14,345 nucleotides of DNA. Source: Sphaerochaeta sp. (GTDB taxonomy: Bacteria > Spirochaetota > Spirochaetia > Sphaerochaetales > Sphaerochaetaceae). Shown here one piece after another: positions 1 to 6,801 of this stretch (its first letter is position 1; each line of letters opens with the position of its first letter). The stretch is taken from the NCBI GenBank assembly GCA_003446545.1, contig DMAO01000095.1, forward strand, positions 1 through 14,345, given 5' to 3'. The notes beneath the pieces were generated by a model that saw nothing but the letters and a program-made list of their open reading frames with translations, ran no database searches and had not been told where the DNA came from. A program made the position numbers and the translations under genes.

Positions 1-22
1 GGGAAAGCAAGGTGAGATAAAG

Positions 23-89
23 CGCCCCTTGGGGCGGAAAAGGAGGCAACGCCTCCTCTCTCCAGGGCTTGCCCTGGGGTATTGATACC
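23..89. repeat. Array of four adjacent short inverted repeats (hairpin cluster)
   Basis: Four perfect inverted repeats follow one another almost without gaps: CGCCCC-TT-GGGGCG (23-36), AGGAGGC-AAC-GCCTCCT (41-57), CCAGGGC-TT-GCCCTGG (62-77) and GGTAT-TG-ATACC (78-89). The loops are only 2-3 nt as drawn, so the outer base pairs form the real stems. The segment is GC-rich against its AT-rich flanks. No gene is visible in it. It could be a terminator-like or RNA-processing element for a gene left of the window, or a copy of a dispersed intergenic hairpin element of the kind seen in many bacterial genomes. There is no long T run directly after any stem, so a classical intrinsic terminator is not supported. 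Confidence 0.7.
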
Positions 90-134
90 TTTCATTCTTA
101 TCAAATTTCAGTAATGTAGGCAACTGGTACTAGA

Positions 135-162
135 TTGCTATAGTCAATTCGGAAAATATGTT
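135..162 (+). promoter_or_regulatory. Weak candidate sigma70-type promoter for the TetR-family gene
   Basis: TTGCTA (135-140) and TATGTT (157-162) are separated by 16 nt and lie 33 nt before the ATG of the regulator at 195. Both hexamers match consensus only partly. An imperfect palindrome, ATTG-CTATAGT-CAAT (134-148), overlaps the -35 and could be an autoregulatory operator, but its arms are only 4 nt. Confidence 0.3.
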
Positions 163-194
163 GTACCTTAAGACAGAGTATGTAGGAGATCAGT

Positions 195-761
195 ATGGCC
201 CAAATGACGAAACTAGCGCTTGCCCAATCACTGAAGCAACTTATGGCGGAGCGTACCCTCGATAAGATAACCATCAAAGAAGTGGTAGCTAGATGTGGAG
301 TCAATCGACAGACATTCTATTATCATTTCCGTGACATCTACCACCTGTTGGATTGGATGTTTGCCAATGAAGGGCAGGAGTTCGCCATAAAGTATCCCGA
401 TATCCAGAAGGCCGATGACGGACAGACAATACTACGTTCCTTATGCACCTATCTGCAGGAAAACCGCATTGTGATGCTGAATATCTATAACAGTCTGGGC
501 AGGGAGTTGCTTGACAGATATCTCTGTCGTGAAATAGCAACTCTGCTTACCAACTCTTTGCAGGCTCGCTCTGACAGGGCAGGGGTGACATCAGAACAGC
601 TCGCCTTTTTGATAAATTTCTATAAACATGCCTTCGTTGGTGCAACCCTTGATTGGTTTCAGACAGGGATGCCTGGGGAAACAGAGCAAATTGTTGCCCA
701 ATTTGCTCCAATTCTCAAAGGAACCTTTGATTCAGCCATGAAAAGAATGGCAAATAGCTAG
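195..761 (+). CDS. TetR/AcrR-family transcriptional regulator, DhaS-like
   Basis: A 188-residue DNA-binding regulator. The N-terminal TetR helix-turn-helix lies at about residues 9-50; the recognition region around residues 26-46 carries the family pattern ITIKEVVARCGVNRQTFYYHF. It is followed by the LLDWMF stretch typical of the subgroup that includes DhaS, the activator of dihydroxyacetone kinase genes in lactic acid bacteria. The rest (about 60-185) is a helical ligand/dimerisation domain of the TetR_C type. The ATG at 195 has a good Shine-Dalgarno AGGAG (184-188) 6 nt upstream; a second in-frame ATG at 204 is less well placed. No dha gene is nearby, so the ligand and targets are unknown. 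The next gene starts 100 nt downstream on the same strand and is a plausible but unproven target. Family assignment is firm; DhaS-like placement rests on recalled family features. Confidence 0.88.
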   Translation: MAQMTKLALAQSLKQLMAERTLDKITIKEVVARCGVNRQTFYYHFRDIYHLLDWMFANEGQEFAIKYPDIQKADDGQTILRSLCTYLQENRIVMLNIYNSLGRELLDRYLCREIATLLTNSLQARSDRAGVTSEQLAFLINFYKHAFVGATLDWFQTGMPGETEQIVAQFAPILKGTFDSAMKRMANS

Positions 762-798
762 TTATATGGGTTTTCCTTGTTTGCGAATTAATCAATAC

Positions 799-827
799 TT
801 GAAGAAACGCTTTCTATAGCGTACACT
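799..827 (+). promoter_or_regulatory. Candidate promoter for the chaperone-usher unit
   Basis: TTGAAG (799-804) and TACACT (822-827) are separated by 17 nt, the optimal sigma70 spacing, and lie 35 nt before the favoured chaperone ATG at 862. Each hexamer matches four of six consensus positions. There is no hairpin terminator between the TetR gene and this site, so read-through from upstream is also possible. Confidence 0.5.
807..822. promoter_or_regulatory. Inverted repeat inside the promoter spacer, possible operator
   Basis: ACGCT-TTCTAT-AGCGT is a perfect 5-nt-arm inverted repeat sitting between the -35 and -10 of the chaperone promoter and touching the -10. A repressor bound here would block RNA polymerase. 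The adjacent TetR-family gene is the obvious candidate binder, but that is inference. TetR operators are often longer than this. Confidence 0.3.
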
Positions 828-861
828 ATCACAAAACAGATTGGTAAAAAGAGAGTGTTCA

Positions 862-1626
862 ATGAACCATATGAAAAAAAACGCTAAGCGAACGATAATA
901 CTCGCCTTGATTGCCCTATTTGTGTCATTGTCGAGTATGTATGCGTACCAATTCTCTCCTCTGGAGCAGGTTTTTCAGCCAACTGGGGCAGAGAGCACGA
1001 AGACATACACAATCGTAAACGATAGCAATGACTCAATTGCCATTAGCATATCTGCACTCATCAGGGATCAGGATAGTCAGGGTGGTGAGATAAATTCACC
1101 GGCAGACGCATATTTCTCCATTGTGCCAAACAAGCTTGTGGTACCCCCCCAGAGTAGCTGGGTTGTTCGTGTACAGTATCGTGGACCAAAAACAGTCACT
1201 AACGAGCTTTCCTTTCGTTTGAAAGCTGAACAGATTCCTTATTCACAAGGAAAGAGCAGTACCGACAAGGGTATGTTTAACTTCCTTTATATCTATACTA
1301 CAAGTCTCTATGTACAACCCTCTAGGGTTGTTGAAAACGTTGCTGTCAGATCGATAGCACCAACTTCAGCAGAGGATGGATCGCCTGCTATGGCTGTCAC
1401 TGTCGTCAATATGGGTACTGTCCACCAGCTTTTGGTCTCAAGTATTCTTGAGGTAAAGGACAGCAGAGGGAATTCTGTCATATTGCAAGGTCCTGATGCA
1501 CTCCCTTCCCTTGATGGTATGAACCTTCTTGCCAAAAAGACAGTTACCAAACAGATTCCTTGGCCTGAAGAATTGTCCAGAGCACCTGGGGTGACCTATC
1601 AGGCTACAATTAAATATAGCAAATAG
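862..1626 (+). CDS. PapD-like periplasmic pilus/usher chaperone
   Basis: A 254-residue secreted protein. Residues 1-28 look like a Sec signal peptide: basic MNHMKKNAKR, hydrophobic core, cleavage likely after MYA (residue 28). The mature part, about 226 residues, is close to PapD size. An Ig-like first domain shows YTIVND at the strand where PapD-type proteins carry an N motif, then the IP and SLYVQP segments (around residues 120-155) that match the end of the F1-G1 region in chaperone families. A second domain follows (VVNMGTVHQLLVSS). Such chaperones cap and fold pilus subunits in the periplasm and deliver them to an outer-membrane usher, which is encoded 43 nt downstream. The ATG at 862 follows AGAGAG (850-855) at 6 nt; ATG 871 and TTG 841 are alternatives. 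By eye the PapD Arg8/Lys112 pair is replaced by Glu35 and Ser148. The gene contains an A8 tract (874-881) and a C7 tract (1144-1150). Confidence 0.78.
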   Translation: MNHMKKNAKRTIILALIALFVSLSSMYAYQFSPLEQVFQPTGAESTKTYTIVNDSNDSIAISISALIRDQDSQGGEINSPADAYFSIVPNKLVVPPQSSWVVRVQYRGPKTVTNELSFRLKAEQIPYSQGKSSTDKGMFNFLYIYTTSLYVQPSRVVENVAVRSIAPTSAEDGSPAMAVTVVNMGTVHQLLVSSILEVKDSRGNSVILQGPDALPSLDGMNLLAKKTVTKQIPWPEELSRAPGVTYQATIKYSK

Positions 1627-1669
1627 TGGGGATCTGTCTTCCGCTGCTATCCAATAGGGTTGATTGAAT

Positions 1670-4600
1670 ATGAAACGTAAGGGGTTAGCACATGCTGTAA
1701 TCTTGGGCGGGTTACTTGCATTTGTAACCCTTTTTCTTACCACCTTCCTGTGGACCTGTTTTCAGGTTCCTCTGACGAAACCTTCCCAAAAGAGCGAAAA
1801 ACTTATCCCAGTAACTACTGTAGAACGTGAGGCACCCTCGCTTCCTGCTCTTCCTCATTTTATTGGATCTCCTTCTGTAGAGTTTATTGAGGAAAGCTTT
1901 CCTGTTGTTGAAAGTATTCCTCCTGTTGAAGCTCCTCTTGGTATGAAGGAGTATAAGCCCTCCATCCCAATGCCCCCACCGGAACACCTGATCAGACTTC
2001 CTCGCATCCCCGAGGTGGTCAAGATACCACCCATTCCCAGAAGCCTCACTGTTTCCTCTAAGCAGTATGTTCCTGATGTGCCTTTCATGTTCGAACCAAT
2101 GGTTCTTTCAGAGGAAGAGTATGAAATGTTCTTCCCTGTCATGGTGGCAACCCAGGCTTTGGATGATGATTTCTTTGCTGATTTCTTTGTGGTAGGAGCG
2201 GATTCTACCGTTGCCTATGATGATGGGCTTTACTACCTGGGCCTGTATGTCAACGAAGACTATGTTGGCGATATTGAAGTAAAGTTCGAAGGAGATGTCC
2301 AATCTGTCAATGCTGCAGAACTTAGCCAGTACATAGGGGACTGTATAACCAAAGAGGCCTCAGTACGTTTATTTGGAGACAAGCTTGACTATCTCTCCAT
2401 TGAACAGATCCATAATCGTGGTGTTGAAGCAACCTATGATAGTGCTGCATTTACTGTCTCGTTGGATTTTGGCCTGGAAGACATGCCTGAGAGGTTGGTG
2501 AGCGTCACTGCCGCTTCCATCAACAGAAGGGAGCAGTATGGTATGAGTGGGGCTATAGTCCTGACACCGGCCAAACTATCCATGGCCAGTTCCTTGAGTC
2601 TCTATACCCTGTTGGATTATGCTCCATCTCCCACCTTTATCCTGAACAATAGGCTCATCAGTCTCAGTGTATCAAACAGGCTATCCATTTTTGGAGTTGG
2701 CATAAACTTCTCCTTCTCCGTATCCTCCTCATTATCTTCTGCTACATCTTTTTCCTTGGGCTCCTGGAATGGATTCTATGACTTTGTGGCATCAAGTCAG
2801 CGATTGTCCTTTGGAAATGTGGGTTCAAGTTTGAGCACCACCGCAGCTTCCGGATCTACCCCATTTGGCATACAGCTAGAAAAGAACTATTCCTACGGTA
2901 CCGATAGGGCAAAGGGGAACCAGTTTGAATATAAAATTGTCCTGGTCGAACCCTCGAAGGTTGTAATCTCCATCAATGGCAATGAGCTTTTTAGCAAGGA
3001 TTTCCCTGCAGGAACGTACCGCCTTAAGGACTTTGTGTTTACCCAGGGCGCGAATGTTGTCAAAATAGTGACTATCCCCACCGCCCACCCTGATGATGTG
3101 AAAGTAGAGTATGTTGACATGGGCTATGACTACCGCCTTCTTGGTAAGGGTGATACCCTCTATGGATTTGGTCTTACTGTACCGAAGGTGAAATCTTCCA
3201 CAAGGTCGAACGATGGCTGGACCTTCAACCTGCCTTGGTTCGATAGTCAGTACCTCTCTTATCAACTGGATAAGTTTACCACAAACTATTGGCAACAGAT
3301 TGGGGTTTCCAACACCTTCACCTTCTTTACCGAACTTGCCTTCTCGCCTGGTGTTTTTAGTGGAACGGTAAACGGCGTTTTTGCCTCCATGATAGGGACA
3401 AGCCAGATCCAGCTCTCCCTTGGTCTGGATGAACAGCATGGGTGGACCTCTCCCTTTTTCTCTGGAGCAATCAACCACCGTTTTAGCGGAAAGTCTGAAG
3501 CTAAGTTTAGAACGCTCAACGTAGGGGTTACCTACATGCAACCCTATCCCAGTAGCACCGTAAGTGTTGCTGATCCTCTCTCTTCCCTTAGTGGAAATAT
3601 CTCCTACAGTGGCAACCTCACCAAGGATATCCGCTTTACCCTTTCGGGATCGATCACCCAGAGTATCGGTAAGAGCTCGCCGGCATGGAATACTTCCTTC
3701 TCGACAGGCTTCTCTCCTTTCAAGGGTATGTCGCTAAACGCTACCCTCGCATTGAACGCTCTCGACACTGATCCCTTCAATCCTACCTTTACGACTCAGA
3801 TAACTGGTAGTTATTCATTCAGTCCGAAGCTCAATGCCAGTGCATCTACTAGCCAGCAAACAGACAAGAGTTTCTCGTCAGTGACCGGCAGCAGTTCTGT
3901 AGGCATCAGTTACAGACCCTCTTCCAAGGATAGTCTGAACCTGAATCTCAGTGGATTCAAGTTCGACGCACCTCAGGATCACTCACTGGTAGCAGGATGG
4001 TCACATAGTGGTGATCTCGCTTCCTTCTCGTTGAGGCAACATGCGTCGAGCTCTTATCAGAGGATGACAACAACTTTTACAGCCAATACCTCCCTTGCCT
4101 TTGCTGATGGGGCATTTGCCGTGGCAAAGTCGGTCAATGAGGCTTTCTTCCTGGTCAAACCTGTTGGGGAGTTGAGAAAATCGGAGATTTCCATAGCGAG
4201 GAGCTTGGACTCATCACCGACTGTGCTGGTGCGTCCTCTCGGAAGTGCCTTGTATAACAACATCTCAACTAACGCTAAGAATACCGTGGTGGTATTCTCT
4301 ACAGGTTCTAGCGACTATAGCACTGGTGCATCCTTTGTATATGAAATTAGCCCTAGAAGCCGTCAGGCCTTTATGGCAAAGATTGATATCCAACCCTCCT
4401 TTACCGTAAGTGGAGTGTTGCTGAAGACCGACAAGACCCCGTATGAGCAGTACTCATCTCCTGTCTATTCCCTTTCCCTTTCTGATGAAGGGAAGGAGGT
4501 TATGACGCGGGATGATTCTCTCTATCTCTTTACCGATCAGGATGGACGCTTCATCCTCAGTGATGTCCTTCCTGGTGACTATCTTTTTGATCTCAAGGTA

Positions 4601-5284
4601 GAGGACCTCTGGTATGCTGTCAGGTTTACCGTACCTGAAGTTGAAGCCGGCAAGGCTGGTAAGGATAGGGTATTGCTCTTGGAACAGTTCTGGGTGGCAG
4701 ACCCGGAGCTTGAGCAGCGAATCATTGTCAAGGATGCGTTTACACAAGAGTTGGTAGAAGAGGAAGTGGATGTCTTCGGTACCGAACTGGTTACCGGCTA
4801 TGATGCAAATGTGTCTCTTGAGGTCAAGGAAAGGATTAACGAGGAAACCTTCTGGAAGATAATCTTCCCGTCTTTCGAACAGAATGACTGGAGTTTTGAT
4901 GCATTCCCCGAGCCAGAAGTGACAGCAAATGATTTCTCCTTTGTGGAAATGGGAGCTCAGAGCTTGCCTCAACAGCAGACGATCATACTTGATTCAGAGT
5001 CCATGCAGAACACTCAAGCCGCTACCCCCTCTGTCATTTCTCAGACCTCTTCCTCTGCAGACGGCAAGCAGGAGGTACCTGTCTTGGAGAGCGTGGTTTT
5101 AGGTACTTCCATCCCCGGAGTTCCATCCTTCTCCTCTGTAAGAATTCAATCTGTTGATCAGTATGAATTTGAGCAACAGGCTGTTACATCAGGAACTAAT
5201 GAGGAGGATTTCTCTTCCCCCTTGTATTCTCCTGAGATGGGGGAATCAGAACGGGCTCCTTCTTTGAGCTATAGTGCTCCTTAA
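1670..5284 (+). CDS. Usher-like outer-membrane beta-barrel protein, with N-terminal membrane segment and Pro-rich linker
   Basis: A 1204-residue protein, longer than classical ushers (about 800-870). Visible regions in order: basic start MKRKG, then a long hydrophobic stretch at about 8-34; a Pro-rich segment at about 35-130 (MPPPEH, VVKIPPIPRS); a small globular part at about 165-270 with GLYYLGLYVNEDYVGDIEV, resembling the usher N-terminal domain; a Ser/aromatic alternating barrel from about 285; a plug-like insert near 425-465 (VVISINGNELFSKDFPAGTY, then a strand ending in VVKIVT); further barrel strands to about 900; a C-terminal Ig-like/carboxypeptidase-regulatory-type domain at about 910-990 (TDQDGRFILSDVLPGDY); and a 200-residue acidic, Ser/Gln-rich tail. 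Ushers export chaperone-bound pilus subunits. The upstream chaperone gene supports this role. ATG 1670 is preferred over the in-frame TTG 1664 because AGGG (1656-1659) lies 10 nt before it. No pilin gene is adjacent. Usher homology is seen in motifs only and is divergent. Confidence 0.68.
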   Translation: MKRKGLAHAVILGGLLAFVTLFLTTFLWTCFQVPLTKPSQKSEKLIPVTTVEREAPSLPALPHFIGSPSVEFIEESFPVVESIPPVEAPLGMKEYKPSIPMPPPEHLIRLPRIPEVVKIPPIPRSLTVSSKQYVPDVPFMFEPMVLSEEEYEMFFPVMVATQALDDDFFADFFVVGADSTVAYDDGLYYLGLYVNEDYVGDIEVKFEGDVQSVNAAELSQYIGDCITKEASVRLFGDKLDYLSIEQIHNRGVEATYDSAAFTVSLDFGLEDMPERLVSVTAASINRREQYGMSGAIVLTPAKLSMASSLSLYTLLDYAPSPTFILNNRLISLSVSNRLSIFGVGINFSFSVSSSLSSATSFSLGSWNGFYDFVASSQRLSFGNVGSSLSTTAASGSTPFGIQLEKNYSYGTDRAKGNQFEYKIVLVEPSKVVISINGNELFSKDFPAGTYRLKDFVFTQGANVVKIVTIPTAHPDDVKVEYVDMGYDYRLLGKGDTLYGFGLTVPKVKSSTRSNDGWTFNLPWFDSQYLSYQLDKFTTNYWQQIGVSNTFTFFTELAFSPGVFSGTVNGVFASMIGTSQIQLSLGLDEQHGWTSPFFSGAINHRFSGKSEAKFRTLNVGVTYMQPYPSSTVSVADPLSSLSGNISYSGNLTKDIRFTLSGSITQSIGKSSPAWNTSFSTGFSPFKGMSLNATLALNALDTDPFNPTFTTQITGSYSFSPKLNASASTSQQTDKSFSSVTGSSSVGISYRPSSKDSLNLNLSGFKFDAPQDHSLVAGWSHSGDLASFSLRQHASSSYQRMTTTFTANTSLAFADGAFAVAKSVNEAFFLVKPVGELRKSEISIARSLDSSPTVLVRPLGSALYNNISTNAKNTVVVFSTGSSDYSTGASFVYEISPRSRQAFMAKIDIQPSFTVSGVLLKTDKTPYEQYSSPVYSLSLSDEGKEVMTRDDSLYLFTDQDGRFILSDVLPGDYLFDLKVEDLWYAVRFTVPEVEAGKAGKDRVLLLEQFWVADPELEQRIIVKDAFTQELVEEEVDVFGTELVTGYDANVSLEVKERINEETFWKIIFPSFEQNDWSFDAFPEPEVTANDFSFVEMGAQSLPQQQTIILDSESMQNTQAATPSVISQTSSSADGKQEVPVLESVVLGTSIPGVPSFSSVRIQSVDQYEFEQQAVTSGTNEEDFSSPLYSPEMGESERAPSLSYSAP

Positions 5285-5304
5285 CCCTCTCAATTCAAAC
5301 TCAC

Positions 5305-5336
5305 TTGACACTAGTATGCAAAAGTAAGAGTATGAT
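5305..5336 (+). promoter_or_regulatory. Candidate promoter of the V-type ATPase operon
   Basis: A perfect -35 TTGACA (5305-5310) and a near-perfect -10 TATGAT (5331-5336) lie 37 nt upstream of the GTG start at 5373. The spacer is 20 nt, longer than the usual 16-18, which may make the promoter weak or activator-dependent. No terminator hairpin is visible between the usher stop (5284) and this site, so partial read-through from the usher gene is possible. Confidence 0.5.
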
Positions 5337-5372
5337 ATTCATCATTGTCTTGCTACCAAAGGAAGTTCTACC

Positions 5373-5690
5373 GTGCGAAGCGATATAATCGACGAAGTTC
5401 TCTCAGTTGAAGATAAAGCGCAGAAAATCCTACGTGATGCCAATACCAATTCACGCAACATACTCAATGAAGCACAACTTAAGGCAAGTGAACTTATTCG
5501 TTCAGCTCTCAAGGAAGAACGGGAAAAGAACCAATCCTTACTGCTGCAGGCAGAGGAGGATGCTAATCTCCAACTTACAGAATTTGAGGCAAGCCTCGAT
5601 ATCTCTTCAGTTCTGAGTGAGGCGATGTTAGATGAGATAGCCAACAGCATTGCTGAAAAAATCTGCCGGACTGAGTTGGAGGGCGTCTAA
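5373..5690 (+). CDS. V-type ATPase small peripheral-stalk subunit (H/G-like)
   Basis: A 105-residue, mostly alpha-helical, highly charged protein. Residues 1-70 form a right-handed-type coiled coil with the family-like start (DIIDEVLSVEDKAQKIL) and Ala/Glu/Lys-rich heptad-like pattern; a shorter helical C-terminus follows. In A/V-type ATPases this subunit (called H in archaea, G in Thermus, NtpF in Enterococcus) pairs with subunit E to form the peripheral stalk that holds the head to the membrane stator. It is the first gene of the operon, as in Thermus and Enterococcus, which supports the call. The start is GTG at 5373, with AAAGGAAG (5358-5365) upstream; no in-frame ATG lies closer. Sequence alone does not separate it from other short coiled coils, so context carries much of the weight. 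Confidence 0.75.
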   Translation: MRSDIIDEVLSVEDKAQKILRDANTNSRNILNEAQLKASELIRSALKEEREKNQSLLLQAEEDANLQLTEFEASLDISSVLSEAMLDEIANSIAEKICRTELEGV

Positions 5691-5697
5691 CCGTATT

Positions 5698-6801
5698 ATG
5701 AAACAAAATCCCACCTCCCTCTATGGGTTTATTAACGCTAAACTACGGGCTAGGATCGGTCTGATGCGCGAGTCGCATATCATCGAGGACCTGCTTAAGG
5801 CCAAAGGTGTAGTTGAAGCTGTTGCAGTTCTTCGTGACAGTGCACATTCCTCAGTTGCCACCGCATATGATAGGACAGGTGATATCCAACAGATGGAACT
5901 TGCCCTGCTCTACAATGAAGTGGAGATGTACCAGGAAGTTGCAAAATATCTGGAAGGAAAACCTGCGGACTTTGTGTTGAACCTGCTGGGAAAAGTCGAG
6001 GTGGACAACCTCAAGAATACTATTCGTCTTTGGTATGGAAGTATCATCCGCCGACGTCCGATGCGCTTTCGCAGTGAATATCTCTTCAAGGGGAAACTCC
6101 TCAATGACATTGACTGGACTGCCTTGGTCAACGCTATCTCATGGGATGAGGTTTGTAAGGCACTCGCCAATACTCCCTATAGTGAGGTTGTAAACGCCTT
6201 CACTGAACAGCAGTTGGATACTGAGGGCTTGTTTGTCTTGGAAAATAAGCTTGATCTGCAGTGGTATGAACAGATGATGGCTAGTACAGAAAAACTCTCA
6301 GAGCTGGACAAGAATGTTGCCCAGTCTGTTTTCATGGTGGATATTGACCTGAAGAACCTGTTGATGATGGTCCGTTATGGTTGGTACCACAAGATGGACA
6401 AGGCGATCCTTTCAAATCTTCTCATGCCATGGGGGAAGGTATATAAAAACAAGAGTGTACGTGAGTTTGTGAACAAGAGCGCTAAAGAACGGGATCCTTT
6501 TGTAGTCATTGAAAAACTGTATCCGGGCCTTAATGAGGCTATCCGACAGATTTCTGAAGATAAGCAGGGAAGTGTACGCCAGGATGAACTCATGGCGTTG
6601 CAAAACCTGCGCATTGAGGCCTACCTGCATGAACGCCGCAAGTCCGTCTATAGGAAAATGTTGGCTTCCGATCCTTTTACCATAGGGGTCAGTCTTGCCT
6701 ATTTCTTCCTCTACAAAGAGGAGGATACCATGATCAAGGCAATCCTCAACGGCAAGTATTACGGGTATGAAGAGGATTACATCAGGGGGGTATTAGCATG
6801 A
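5698..6801 (+). CDS. atpC: V-type ATP synthase subunit C
   Basis: A 367-residue, mainly helical soluble protein, close to but somewhat longer than the roughly 320-340 residues of Thermus and Enterococcus C. The N-terminal YGFINAKLRARIGLM matches the start of the vATP-synt_AC39 family (eukaryotic subunit d), and the internal RYGWYHKMDKAI and the Y-rich C-terminus fit the three similar helical bundles of this funnel-shaped subunit. It acts as the socket joining the central stalk (D, F) to the rotating K ring. The ATG at 5698 lies 8 nt after the stop of the preceding gene; GGAGGG (5678-5683) sits 14 nt upstream, a little far, but a start further upstream would read into the previous gene in a frame with no family similarity. 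The stop overlaps the start of subunit I by 4 nt. Confidence 0.88.
   Translation: MKQNPTSLYGFINAKLRARIGLMRESHIIEDLLKAKGVVEAVAVLRDSAHSSVATAYDRTGDIQQMELALLYNEVEMYQEVAKYLEGKPADFVLNLLGKVEVDNLKNTIRLWYGSIIRRRPMRFRSEYLFKGKLLNDIDWTALVNAISWDEVCKALANTPYSEVVNAFTEQQLDTEGLFVLENKLDLQWYEQMMASTEKLSELDKNVAQSVFMVDIDLKNLLMMVRYGWYHKMDKAILSNLLMPWGKVYKNKSVREFVNKSAKERDPFVVIEKLYPGLNEAIRQISEDKQGSVRQDELMALQNLRIEAYLHERRKSVYRKMLASDPFTIGVSLAYFFLYKEEDTMIKAILNGKYYGYEEDYIRGVLA

Noticed and set aside
841..861. TTG 841 as start of the chaperone
   Set aside because: It adds seven residues ahead of a normal signal-peptide start and has no SD; ATG 862 fits better.
2876..3541. Minus-strand open frame of 221 codons inside the usher gene
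   Set aside because: No recognisable domain or SD and it lies wholly opposite the usher reading frame, whose protein sequence is coherent; treated as a shadow.
4454..4972. Minus-strand open frame of 172 codons opposite the usher C-terminus
   Set aside because: No family features; the sense frame encodes a coherent Ig-like domain and tail.
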